A DNA stretch of 34,293 nt from Reclinomonas americana ATCC 50394 (lineage: Eukaryota; Jakobida; Jakobea; Jakobida). Of the stretch, positions 13,329-25,000 are shown in pieces (within the stretch, counting starts at the first letter, position 1; every line of letters begins with the position of its first letter). Location: assembly GCA_048213135.1 (NCBI GenBank), contig PS015165.1, positions 22,970 to 57,262 of the forward strand, read 5' to 3'. A program made the translations under genes and the position numbers. The notes under the pieces are model-generated. The model searched no databases. It was not told the DNA's origin and was given only the letters and a program-made list of their open reading frames with translations.

Positions 13329-16238
13329 TTAAGAAACCATGTCTGCTCCCGCCCCACCCCACGCCATGACGCGCGGCTGCAGTGACAGCAAACCATGTTG
13401 TGTGTGAGCAACACATGCACTCCTCTAACGCTTGGGTGCGCACGTACCGACGGGCCACTGGGCTCCTCACTGCTCTTGGCCACATGATGGTGGTGATGAT
13501 GGTGATGATGTACGTGGTGGTGATGCTGCTGCTGTCCGTCACCGGCAGGAGACGGCAGTGTCTGGTGCGTATCGGAGCCGGCGGCATGTAGCATCTCCCG
13601 CACGGCCCGCATGTCGTCCACCGACGCCCTCCGCAAATAAAAGTCCTCGGCGGTGGGCGTGGTTGCCGATTTGCCTGATGTGGGCGTCGTGGCCGCACAT
13701 CCCGTATTGCCGCCTACGCTAGCGACAGCAGCCGCTGCTGTCGCCTCCGCGCTGCTTCCACCGTCAGTCGTCTTGTTCATGACGGCGGCCACGTCAATAT
13801 TCAGCCTTGCCGGCGCCACCACTAACTCTTGCACAGCGCCCGGCAGAGAAAATAGCTGCGCAATGGGAGGCGGAGGTGGCGCAGAGGAAGAAGTCACAGT
13901 CGTCGTCGCGGTCGCGGGGTCGGTGGTTATCGCCAATGGTTTCCTGCAATCGTCGGTGGTGAGTAACCCCCACCAACTACTGCAACCATAACGTTGCTGA
14001 GTCAAGCGCAACGTCTTGTACCCGGCGGCTTTCGTGGAGGGCGTGCGCGTGTTGGCCAACTGCAACTGCTTCCGTTCCACGACGGCCAGTGCGCGCTCGT
14101 TTTGCACCGCTCGCTCGCGCATCAGCGACACGGTCTTTTCCAGTCGGTCCAGCCGTTGCACCACCTGATTGTCCATGGTGCTCAACGTGATGAGGAAGCG
14201 CTCCTCCATCATGTCGAAGCGTCGCATCACTTGATCGATGAAGCCCTCCATGGCCTTGTACGGACACTCACTCGCCACGTGGCTCTCCATGCGCGTGGCC
14301 GGGCTCTCGAACGTGCACCCGTAGATGCTCATCGGACAACTCATCTGCACGACTGTCAGCCAGGGTGGGGGGGGGGGGGGGGGACAACAGGATGGATGGA
14401 GAGGAAGGACACACCTTGCGCCCCGTGCACTCCCAGTCTCGATGATACCGCAGCGAGTTTCGTGGCACCTCCGAGCTGCACATCCCGCACGGAACGAGCG
14501 TGTTGGGGCACTCGATGCGCTGGTGTTCCTCCAACTGCACAAACACAAACGAGAGTGAAAGTCAATATCATGTCAACTTTATGACGACAATGACGATTGA
14601 CGCACCTTTTGTGCCACCACCGGAGCGCCACAACGGCAATACACCGGCCGAAAATCGCACTCGTTCATGTGCACCGACAAGAGCCGTGCCATCACCATCT
14701 GCTGGCATCCCGACGACCCGTACGGACAGTCCACTGTGCTCGGCGAAATCAATTGACCATTGACGAGCAAGGCATGAAGGAAGGAAGCGCACGCAACCCA
14801 GGCGGTATTCGCATTGTCGACGATGACTGTGCAGCGATTCCAGTGGACCACGCCACGGACAGCCCATGTGGCGACACTTGCAAGGTAAAGTGAAGATCTC
14901 TCGTTTGAGGTACACCACGGGAGGAGGGATGCTGTCAAAAGAGAAGAAGAGAGGAGGATGAGGAGTGGGAAAGGCAAGCAAACTGTCATGATGCAGGAGA
15001 GGAGAAGAGAGGACGACGATAGCGGTGGTGGTGGTAGTGGTGGTGGTGGAGGAGGAGGAGGAGGAGGAGGAGGAGGAGGAGGAGGAGGAGGAGGAGGAGG
15101 AGGAGCTGAGGTCGCAGCGAGAGTGAAGTACAAGTCTCTTTCTCTTGCTCATACGCAAGGCAGAAGATGAGGGTGGAGGATGACGAGGGTGGAGGAGGAT
15201 CAGGAGGAACTGACAGCTGTCTTGATCGCACAGTGAGTGCACGAAGGAGAATGCGTCTCTTTCTCTCTCACATACACACGCTGTGCGGAGACAAGAGAAG
15301 GGTGGAAGAGGGTGATGGAGGAGGTGGACGATGAGGAGGAGGAGGACGAGAAGCAGAGAGAGACTGAAGGAGCAGGCAGTTGTCGTTTCGCACAATGAGT
15401 GCACGAAGGATAAGGCGTCTCTTTCTCTCTCACATACACACGCGGTACGGAGACAAGAGTGGTGGAAGAGGGTGGAGGAGGAGGAGGGACAGAAGGAGAA
15501 GCAGAGAGGAGGGCGGTGGAGGAGGAGGAGGAACACAAGGAACACGGAGCTGTCTCGATCGCACAGTGAGTGCACGAAGAGCAAGGCGTCTCTTTCTCTC
15601 TACATACACACGCGGTGCGGAGACAAGAGGAGGGTGGAGGAGGGTGGTGGTGGTGGTGGCAGAGGAGGAGAAGGAAGAACAAGAGACAGGCAGTTGTCAT
15701 GATCGCACAGTCTCTCACACACAAACGTACAGAGAGAGAGAGAGAGAGAAGTCTTGTCCTACGTGCAGCGCGTACTCTTCCTGTTTCTATGTCCCTCCTC
15801 CGCCACCCTCCTCCTCTCTTCTCCGTTGTGTGTGTGTGTGTGTGTTCTCATTCACTCTCTCTTCATCTCCTCTTTCCCCTTTCTCTCCCTCTCTCTCTCC
15901 CTCGCTCTCTTCCTCTTCACCTCCTTCCCTCCCTCCCTCTCCCTCCCTTCTCCCTCTCCCACTCACCGCGTCAATGCACCACACCCACACGGATTGAGAT
16001 GATTCGCCAACACCGTCTCCACACACAGTCGACACAACACATGCGTCAGGGTCTCACACAGTGCCGGTTCATCGCAGGGCACTCCAGTGCAAATCACACA
16101 GCGGAGGCGGTCGACGCGCTCCAACAAGGCCGCGTTCTTTGCAGAGGAAGAGGAGGCAGAGGAGGAGCTGTCCGCGGCATCCTCTGCGGCGGGGTTGTCC
16201 TCCAGGGCCAGCCAGAGGTATTCCTCATCAAAGCACAT
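13329..16238 (-). CDS. RING plus TRAF-type zinc-finger protein (candidate E3 ubiquitin ligase)
   Basis: Six exons: 15967-16238, 14798-14931, 14606-14733, 14415-14534, 13448-14344 and 13329-13376 (532 residues, in phase; start ATG 16238, stop TAA 13329). An acidic/Ser-rich leader precedes a RING (RCVICTG, HVLCRLC, NPCGCGAL). Successive TRAF-type fingers follow: KCRHMGCPWRG...HRRQCEYR, VDCPYGSSGCQQ...HMNECDFRPVYCRCG, EEHQRIECPNTLVPC...HRDWECTGRK and MSCPMSIYGC...ESHVASECPY. A helical stretch with hydrophobic heptads (MVQR-type, about 60 residues) is next. The rest is low-complexity with Pro, Thr and a long His run. No MATH/TRAF-C domain is seen. The layout fits TRAF-like ubiquitin ligases common in protists; substrate unknown. 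The second intron uses |GTTGCGT. Confidence 0.85.
14990..15720. repeat. Intronic tandem repeat, unit about 160 nt, plus (GGA)n
   Basis: The 1035-nt first intron of the RING/TRAF gene (14932-15966) holds (GGT/GGA)n at 15019-15105. Then come about three and a half copies of a unit of about 160 nt. Each has GTGAGTGCACGAAG (near 15233, 15394 and 15566), GCGTCTCTTTCTCTCTCACA and CGGAGACAAGAG. The right end (15820-15960) is CT-rich. Frames stay open across the units, but only by repeating Ser/Cys/Arg-rich peptides. Confidence 0.8.
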
Positions 16239-16601
16239 GAGGAGAGGCCTCGTGTGTGCGTCGTGGAGGGAGTTGTGACAACAATAGTTAAGTTCGAAGT
16301 TTGTCAACCGGACAAGGGTGGAGTTGTCATGACCTCAGTGGATCACATTAAAGTGCAACATATGCGACGCGCTGTGGGCGAAGCGTAGTCGCCGTCGATG
16401 GGAGCATTGGAGAAGATGTTCGTTGCAAGTGAACAGGCGTTATCAATCGCGACGTCGGCTGCACATTGAACGGGGTGGTGATGGACGCCTGTGCCACGTG
16501 CCGAGTTGAGATCGACATTTTACAGGAGGCAGAGCCCGATTGGAACAGCGTCGCGATCGGTACACTGGGTGCTGCAATCAGGCACCAAACAACAGCAGTG
16601 C
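16239..16601. other. Intergenic spacer
   Basis: 363 nt between the stop of the small gene at 16602 and the RING/TRAF start. A frame extends upstream of the RING/TRAF ATG but has no earlier ATG before an in-frame TGA at about 16337. I see no gene or RNA feature here. Confidence 0.5.
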
Positions 16602-17335
16602 TTAGACCGGGAGCGGATCTTCTTGGGCGACTGGGGGCTCGACTGGTTGCACAGCGAGTCGGCAGGCAATCGCGGCCTGGAACCGCTTGACTGTGAAGGA
16701 AGAACGCCGGTGAAAAAACGTGAGAGAGAGGATTCTCTTTACACACGGACTGCAGCTGAACGCTTCTCATCCATTTCCGGGCTCCATGGAACATCGTCCC
16801 TGACATCCTCTGCAAGCATTGAAGTAAGGTTCGTTGCAGCGGACATATCGACACGACAAGACGCACCACCACAAGAGTCTTCGTCTTCGTCATCGTCATC
16901 ATCAATTTTGACGCAGTCTGTGAAGAGAGAGAAAGCAGAGTGTGACACACGGTGACGTGTGCTCAGCATGTCTGTGTGTGTCTACATGGGGAGCTAAGGC
17001 GGCAATTGTGTCAGGCGCCTCGAAAGCGCGAGAGCGGGAAACTCGGGCCATGATCATGACTGCAGCTGCTCACCACGCACCACAAGGTTTGCGCCATTGG
17101 ATGCCCTGGAGCTCAGGATCTTGCTCAGCAAGCAGGCGTCGTAGCATCACGGAAAGTTGTTGGCGACTGGGGTGAGGGGGTTCACTGTTATGTGGGACTT
17201 TGTGATTCGACCGATCTTTTTTGTTCAGCGAATTCGGATCCAGTTTTGAGCCACCACCATCGATATCATCGACGATGACCACCGCCGCGATGGCCTGCAT
17301 TCGACAACCAACGGCCAGACCACCCTGCACCTCCA
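16602..17335 (-). CDS. Small hypothetical protein, acidic centre
   Basis: Four exons: 17213-17335, 17081-17166, 16747-16917 and 16602-16690, in phase, with TAA at 16602; about 155 residues from the ATG at 17335. (The first exon's end is 17212-17213, depending on the donor used.) The frame stays open upstream of that ATG to an in-frame TAA near 17463, so a longer N-terminus through a non-AUG start is possible. The N-terminal third is hydrophobic/Gly-rich (GGLAVGCRMQAIAAVVIVDD), the middle is helical (QLSVMLRRLLAEQDPELQG), a run of Asp/Glu follows (KIDDDDDEDEDS), and it ends in VEPPVAQEDPLPV. No family is recognised. The first intron, 45 nt long and free of stops, could also be retained. It lies head-to-head with the gene at 17502. 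Confidence 0.55.
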
Positions 17336-17501
17336 TTCCAACTTCGCTGACATTGCACACGCCTGAATTTCCGAACACAGCAAGTGTCGCTGTGGCAGGT
17401 CGTTGTTGCAAGTATTTTTCCTCTACGAAATCCGTTGTTCTCCTCCTCACACAGAGCAGACCTTACCCTCCTACCACCACGTCATCTCCTCCGCCCCCGC
17501 G
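17336..17501. promoter_or_regulatory. Compact head-to-head promoter region
   Basis: 166 nt separate the divergent ATGs at 17335 (-) and 17502 (+), so the two genes probably share a bidirectional promoter. A pyrimidine-rich stretch (CCTACCACCACGTCATCTCC) precedes the plus-strand ATG. No TATA box is evident. Confidence 0.5.
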
Positions 17502-18292
17502 ATGCTGAGCTACCTGCTCCTACTCTTGATCGCCGTCGCCACGTCATGCACCGCTGACACGGGCGCTACCGTCGATCGCAGCATTCTCCAAACGGGCTGC
17601 GGAGCACTGTGCCAACACCTGTTTCCGATCATCGGTGGCTCCGCATGCGCTGCCCTTCTCCTTACCGGAACCTTCTGTGTGATTCACACCATGGTCAGCG
17701 ACGAGCAGGAACGACAGAAGAGGCGGATCGAGTTTCTGAGCAAGGTCCGCACCACGCAAAAATTCCGTTCCACAACTCCTTCCTCACCTCTACCTCTCTC
17801 TCTCTCTCGTTCTCCCGCTGCAGGTCGACGACCAAGTGAGCGGCGCGCAGAGTGTCCTCACCGCAGAGATGATCGGCCTGTCGAATCCCTGCAATCGACT
17901 GCGCGGCCTGTGGACCGGCGTGATCCAACAGCAGCGCCGATCCATGAAATTCACCCTGAACCTCGGCTGCTGGCCGGGCGCTACCACCGCCGCTCCGCTC
18001 CATGTGTTTGGCGTAGGTGCGTGTATCGATGACACGCACGACACCCACCGTCACTCACGGTCCGCTTGCAGGCGAATGTCGGCTGGGTAGATTTCTGGTG
18101 CGCGGACAATGTCGAGTGTCCAGCTCTGGAGGGCTGTGCATTGCTTTCGAAAAGGTGCGTGTGTGTGGGAAAGAGAGAGGAGGGTGGGGAAAGGAAAGGC
18201 ACTGGCTAACACCGTGCAGGAATACGACAACGTGCGAACGAGCGGCCAAGTGGGCGACCTGTCGTGCCTGGAATTGTGCGTCCTCTCTGCTT
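17502..18292 (+). CDS. Hypothetical Cys-rich signal-peptide/membrane protein, 3' end in gap
   Basis: Exons 17502-17744, 17824-18012, 18072-18154 and 18220-18292 (into the gap). The start MLSYLLLLLIAVATSCTADT is a clear signal peptide. A hydrophobic segment, IIGGSACAALLLTGTFCVIH, is followed by a charged helix (DEQERQKRRIEFLSK), typical of a single-pass protein. Downstream sequence carries spaced cysteines and Trp (VGWVDFWCADNVECPALEGC). The last two exons can be read in two frames depending on whether the donor at 18013 (GTAGGT) or 18017 (GTGCGT) is used, and both stay open. I prefer 18013 because it keeps the Cys-rich pattern. No family is recognised. It converges on the kinesin gene inside the gap. 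Confidence 0.6.
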
Positions 18293-19006
18293 NNNNNNNN
18301 NNNNNNNNNNNNNNNNNNNNNNNNNNNNNNNNNNNNNNNNNNNNNNNNNNNNNNNNNNNNNNNNNNNNNNNNNNNNNNNNNNNNNNNNNNNNNNNNNNNN
18401 NNNNNNNNNNNNNNNNNNNNNNNNNNNNNNNNNNNNNNNNNNNNNNNNNNNNNNNNNNNNNNNNNNNNNNNNNNNNNNNNNNNNNNNNNNNNNNNNNNNN
18501 NNNNNNNNNNNNNNNNNNNNNNNNNNNNNNNNNNNNNNNNNNNNNNNNNNNNNNNNNNNNNNNNNNNNNNNNNNNNNNNNNNNNNNNNNNNNNNNNNNNN
18601 NNNNNNNNNNNNNNNNNNNNNNNNNNNNNNNNNNNNNNNNNNNNNNNNNNNNNNNNNNNNNNNNNNNNNNNNNNNNNNNNNNNNNNNNNNNNNNNNNNNN
18701 NNNNNNNNNNNNNNNNNNNNNNNNNNNNNNNNNNNNNNNNNNNNNNNNNNNNNNNNNNNNNNNNNNNNNNNNNNNNNNNNNNNNNNNNNNNNNNNNNNNN
18801 NNNNNNNNNNNNNNNNNNNNNNNNNNNNNNNNNNNNNNNNNNNNNNNNNNNNNNNNNNNNNNNNNNNNNNNNNNNNNNNNNNNNNNNNNNNNNNNNNNNN
18901 NNNNNNNNNNNNNNNNNNNNNNNNNNNNNNNNNNNNNNNNNNNNNNNNNNNNNNNNNNNNNNNNNNNNNNNNNNNNNNNNNNNNNNNNNNNNNNNNNNNN
19001 NNNNNN
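18293..19006. other. Assembly gap (714 N) between convergent genes
   Basis: Hides the 3' ends of both the plus-strand signal-peptide gene and the minus-strand kinesin. The only visible sequence next to it (19007-19077) is kinesin intron. Confidence 0.95.
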
Positions 19007-19077
19007 GCGTCAAACAAATGCAGCGTGAGAACACAAAACTAAACCCACTTATTTTCACATCGACCAACAAAACTCAC

Positions 19078-22000
19078 CGGCAGTGGGAGAGTGTTGGCAG
19101 TGGCCGCAGCAGAGCCGTTCGTGGCGGCCGCCGCAGCGGTGGGCGACGATGAAGCCGAGCGAGTGGCGGAAGCGGCAGGTGAGGAGGCGCGTCCTGCCTG
19201 CTCGCGCAGTTCGGTGTTCTCTCGCACCAACTTGAGCTTCTCCGTCTCCAACTTGGCCTTCTGCTCGCGCACGGTCGACAACTGTGCGCGCAGTGCGTTA
19301 GTGGACTCCTCCTTCTCGGCCAGAGCCTTGGTGAGCGCCTCACGAGCGGCCATCAACTCGTTGTGCAAGTCGATGCGCTCCTCCGCGCCCTGCATGAGCA
19401 GCACGTTGCGACCGGAGGCACCTGCGTAGTTGTGAGTGGATTTCAGTCACGCGCCACAGGGTGAAACACAACAAAATGAATGTACCTTTTTGCAGCGCAT
19501 CCTTGACGCGACGCAGTTCATCACGCAGACGATCACGCTCGTCGCGCAACCGATCGCGCTCCTCCACGACCGAGTCAGCTGCACGAGCATCGAGGAGTCA
19601 GTGGAAAGCTGCCGCCAAGTAGGAGTTGCAGGACACGAAACTAGCGGAGCGCGAAGCAGACGCCGAGCTGGCGACCGGCTCAAAGAGGTTGGCGGACGAG
19701 AGCGCATGAATCGGCGTCTCGATCGAGAAGCGGAATGCTGCACATGCAGTGAGGACGACACGCCAGTTTCATCAATGCAGTCATGCCACGCAACATTGCC
19801 GAATGGAGGCCAAATCAGTGTTGACGGAAACCGGTGGCGGCAGGACAGAGTGATCGAGAGTCTCGCCCTCGCCCCACAGCTCAACAGCCAGTGGCTCCTG
19901 CTCCAAATACTGCTGCAGATCGGGCGTCATCGTCAACTTGAAGTTTTCCGTGTGATCAAACACGGGCCGCACGCTGAAGCCGGGGAACACCTGTCGAAAC
20001 AGCGGTGGTGAGAATCACGGGAGACAATAGAGAGAGACATAGAAAAGGGGAGAGAGACACAGAAACAGAAAGGAGAGAAAAGACGAGAGAGAAAGGAGAG
20101 AGAGAAAAGAGACAAGAGAGAGAGACTGAAGAAAGAGACAAGCGCGAGAAGGAGAGACACACAGAAAAGGAAGGAGAGACGCAGAGAAATGGAGAGAGAA
20201 GATTGAATGAGTGAGTGAGTGACTGGGCGAATGAGTGCGCGTATTTTAGAGAGAGCGAGAGAGCTTGTGTCTCAGAATGCCTGCTCGTGTTAGTGTGTAT
20301 CTGTGCGTGTGTGTGTGCACAAGCACTCACCGGCGTCTGGCGCTCATTGGCCTCGTTGAAGAACTTGAACTTCATAAACACATTGTTGGCAAACTCCCTC
20401 TTGGTCAGTTGCGCATCCATCAGTGTGAGCGAGAACTTCATCGGAGCGCCCATCGGCACCGGTTCGCCCTGCTCGTAGCTGTCGTCCATGACTTCCACGT
20501 CCCTACACCGGCACTTGTGTTCAGCGTTTCTTGTAGCGGGCGCAGAGAGTGGACAGCATGACAACGCAACATGGTGTAGCGCACAGAGCCAAGGTCGCCC
20601 TTGACTGCTGGGTCGCTCGGCAAAATGCTCACCACGGCATCCTCGTCCTCCAAGTCGACTCCAATGCCCATCGTCACGCCCAGCAAGAAGATCGGCGCGT
20701 AGCCGATGGCAATGCGCTCCGTCAGGTCGATGAACGGGTCATCCTCCAGCGGAAGTTCGTACGGCTAAAACACACAAATAATCAGAGAACAACGTCGACA
20801 CCTCATTTCTCTCACATAGGAAACACTCACCGTCTTGTTGCGGTGCGCACGGCGCACGTCCTTGTACACGGCCTCCATGGTGGCGTAGCGATTGCAAAAG
20901 TCCTCGTACGTCCAGTAGGCCGGCGCGTCGGTCCACTTGCGCTGCACCTCCACCATGGCTTGCGCGCCGTTCACGTCACCGAACTTGGACTTGATCTTGC
21001 CCACAAAGGTGACTGGACGGCGGAGGTCTTGTGCCAGCAGGTTGGCTTGGCGGGTGAGAGGGACGAGCTGGGCAGACGGAAATGGTGAGAGGAGAAGGGA
21101 AAGGAGAGGGAAAGAGAGAGGGGGAGGGAAAGGAGAGGGAGAGGGAGAGGTAGGGACAGTGAGAAGCGCACATTGATACACACGAACGATTCTTGCAAAC
21201 ACGAACGCGTCACATTCTGTTACATACACACGCACGCTTACACAAATGCACGCTCGCATTCTTACAAACACGAATGAACAGTGACATTCTTGCACACACA
21301 TTACGAGCAGGAATGCACGTCACATACTTACAAACACGAGCACACGCACTCACAATTACACGCATACACATGCACACAGTAAAGCACATACACACATTTG
21401 CTCACGCTCACAAACTTACAAACACGAGCACAAGAACTCACAATTACACGCACACACATGCACACAGTTATACACACATACACAATCACTCACTCACTCA
21501 CTCACCCACTCACTCACCCACCCACTCGCTCACCCACCCACTCGCTCACCCACCCACTCGCTCACCCACCCACTCGCTCACCCACCCACTCGCTCACTCA
21601 CTTACGAACACGAATGCACCTCATGTTCTTAAAACACACTCACTCGCACAAAACATACACACACAACACACCTTGGTCAGCTGATTCTCGATACGAATCT
21701 GCGCGACACGCTCCTGCGCCTTCTTCTCCTCCTGGCGAATGCTGCGCTCGAGCGCTCGCGACAAGTGCGCTTGCAGTTCGGCAGCCTGGCGTTGCATGTC
21801 CTCCACCTGCTGCTTGTGCTGCGCCTCGGCTTCTTTCTGTGGTGTGTCAAGGAGCCTGGATTGAGGACTGTGCCCAAGGCAATGGGCGCACACTACTCTC
21901 ACTCACACGCTCATACACATCTCTCCGTCTCTCGTTCTTTCTCTCAACCAATCTCCCACACACATACACTAAGCTCTCTCTCTCTCTCTCTCTTTCTCTT

Positions 22001-25000
22001 TCCCCTTCTCTCTCTCACTCTCTTTCCCCTTTCTCTCACTCTCTTTCCACTTCTCACTCTCTTTCCCTTTCTCTCACTCTCTATCCTCTTTCTTCTCTCT
22101 CTCCTTCTCTCTCCTCCTCTCTCTCTCTCTCCCTTCTCTCCATCACACTCACCAGCGCCTGACCACCGCGCACACGGGCAATCTTCTCCGTAAACTCCCT
22201 CTCTAGCCGCTCTTGATCGGCACGCAGCTCGGCCTCCTTCTTCCTGCGATCGGCGTCAAAGGCGCGCGCCAGCTCGGCCTTGGTGCGCTCCACCTCCTGG
22301 CGCACTTCCTCTGGGTCCTTGTAGCCCTGGGACTTGAGCAGCTCCTGATAATGGCGATTCGCGAGTGAGCAGCAGCTGCAGTAGGAGCGAGAAAGCGAGG
22401 GCGGCATCTCAAACGCACCGTGTACGCAAACTGGAAGGTGACATTTGGATCGGGCGGGCCAGCACGCGGATCAATAAAGTGATAACAGAAGCTTGAACCG
22501 ATCCAGATGCGAGATCCCTGCGAGACAAACAAGTCAGTGCGGGCTGTATATGATCTGCAAACAAAAACACAAAAACCACTCACATGGCGCAGTACAGTCG
22601 GCTCGGTGATTTCCTTGCCGTTCACGTGCGTCTTGTAACGCTCGCGATCCGAGGCCAGCGGTGTGAGCGTGACACGGCCGTTCACATTCTCGAAGCGGCA
22701 GTGGATCGGCGCAACCTCTTGTCCGTCAAACACCACGTCGGCGTGCGATTGCTGAACCGAGAAACAAAGAAAAAATGAGAAAATGGGGCGAGGCGGGGAG
22801 TGGAATCAAGGTGCAAGGACGTTACCCCTTCAGTGGCGGGATCCATGGAGCCAATGGTGAACGACCTGCCAATGGGAATACCGTGCACCAGACGACCGGC
22901 CATGAATGGGTCCTCCGACAGATTCGAGATGCGCGGCGTGTCGTCGGCAATGTCCTCTGCGGCGATACCAAGCTCCTGCGGTGACATGGAGAGTGAGACA
23001 CGGCGGTGAAGACGGTGAGAGGTGAATGTTGCGCAACTCTCATGTAGCGGTGGCGGGCATCGCGCATCACATGCGCGTCGTTGACACGCTCCTCGTACGA
23101 CTTTTGCATCTCCTCAATGACCTTCAGCTTCTCCTCGAGCTCATTCTGCAGCTCGTCGATGCGAGCCTGCGTCAGAGCCTCGCGTTGCTCTGTGCACAAG
23201 CGGTGGTGAGTGCATGTGGAGAGGGAGAAGAATCGTGTTGGCGGAAACGCAACGGAGCTCTGCCTGCAGCGCCATGACACGGTTGCGAGACTCTGCGAGG
23301 GTGGACGGAAAGTGAGAGAGATGATCATCACACACAATGACTACTGTTACAGACAGACCCTCCTCAAGTCGGCCGCGATCAGCGGACGTGTGCACAGCCT
23401 TTTGCGCATTGACCTTGACGCGAGACACACTCTTGGCGAACCTGCGCGCGCACACAAAGGCATCAGCAATGGCGCGCAAGAGCAGTGAAGGTGAAAGGCG
23501 AGAACGCAACTCCAAGGTCGACACGGATTCCTCATAGTTGAGCGCCGACGGAGAAATGGCGGCAATCATGACGGTCTTGCTGTTGAGACCGAGCGACTCT
23601 TGCAACACCCTGCATGCGGGATCAGCAACGAAATGATGGCCCAAGTGCCTTGGTCAAAAAAAACGCAACTCAGTGAGGCGCGAGTCACGGTAGGCCGGCT
23701 TCTGACCATCGGCCAAGGCACGAATGACACGACCGAGGGTCAGCAGCGACAGGTTGATCTTGGCACCTTGCTGTGTAGTGGGTAGAGGAGAGAGTGGTGA
23801 GAAACAAGGAGAGGAATGTGGTTTGGCCGAGATGATCACGAAACGGCGCGAGTGACTCCCTCGGTTTCGGCCTTGCTGATGCGCTCCGACCCGGCCAAAT
23901 CGACAAGGTTGATTTTCGGGGCCAGGGTTTGGCTCGTCCGCAGGTCGGTCTGCCAGAGGGCAAAGGGGGTGAGCATGGAAAGGGGGAGGAGAAAGGGAAG
24001 GGGGAAGAGAAGGGGGAAGGGAAGGGGAAAGCGAAGAGGACGAAAGGGAAGGGCGAAAGGGAAGGGGAAAGGTGAAGGGGAAAGGTGAAGGGAGATGTAA
24101 AAGGGAAAGCGAAGAGGGCGAAAGGGTGAAGGGGGAAGAGAAGAGGAAAGGTAAAGTGGAAAGGGCGACGAGAACGAAAGGGTGACGGGGAAGAGAAGTG
24201 GAAAGGTAAAGGGAATGAGCGACGGGGAAAGCGACGAGGACGAAAGGTTGAAGGGGGGAGAAGCGGCAAGGCAAACGGGAAGGAAGCGAAGAAAAGGAAA
24301 GGGTGAAGGAGTAAAAGCAGGGGAAGAGTGAAGGGTAAAATGACGAAAAGCATGTCGTGTTAAGACGGTGAGAGAGAAGAGGTAGAGAAAGCAGGTAGCT
24401 GGCCTATTTTCCCAATCAACAGCCACCGTGACGAAGCAGGAGATAAGCAAGAGTCAGAAGGGTAGAGGAATAGCTGGGCGGAGAGATGAATGGAGCAGAT
24501 CACCTGCCACAACCAACAGCAAAAAAAGAGCAAGGGGGATCAACTCTACTCACATGGCGAAGAAAAGAAAATCAACACATTCAAAGGAGAGACAAGGAAA
24601 GAAAGAAATGTAGACGGAGGAAGATTGCATGGAGCAACCACAGCAGTGACAGGGAGGTAACAGAAAAACGAATCACGAGATCACACGCCCTCTCTCCCTT
24701 CTCCCCACCAACAGACCTTTCGGAAGTGCACAGTCATAACAGTGTGCGCGCGACTGGATTGGTCATTGAGCGCCGTCTTCTCAATGATGCGCATGCGGAG
24801 GGCGGCCTCCAGATTCTCCATGATCTCGTCGAATGACTTGACGAGAACGCTGTCAAGGCATGAGGCACGATGAGCACAAGAGGGAGACTATTGCAAGAGG
24901 AACGCTCGCTCACGCAACTGATTGGCACCGTGAATGTAGACGCCCTTGAGGCGGTCCTTGACCACGCGGAGCTTCTTGGAGTCGCGCTCCGCCTCGCTGG

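Noticed and set aside
13850-14010. Possible extra intron in the large RING/TRAF exon (GTTATG...TTGCAG)
   Set aside because: Removing it shifts the frame into a stop; the exon is open through this segment and stays in phase at both ends.
20005-20214. Plus-strand Arg/Glu-rich frame between kinesin exons
   Set aside because: It reads a GAGAGA-rich intron (19991-20330) bounded by in-phase kinesin exons.
21470-21605. CRISPR-like array from the regular 16-nt repeat
   Set aside because: The units are contiguous with no unique spacers and lie inside a eukaryotic intron.
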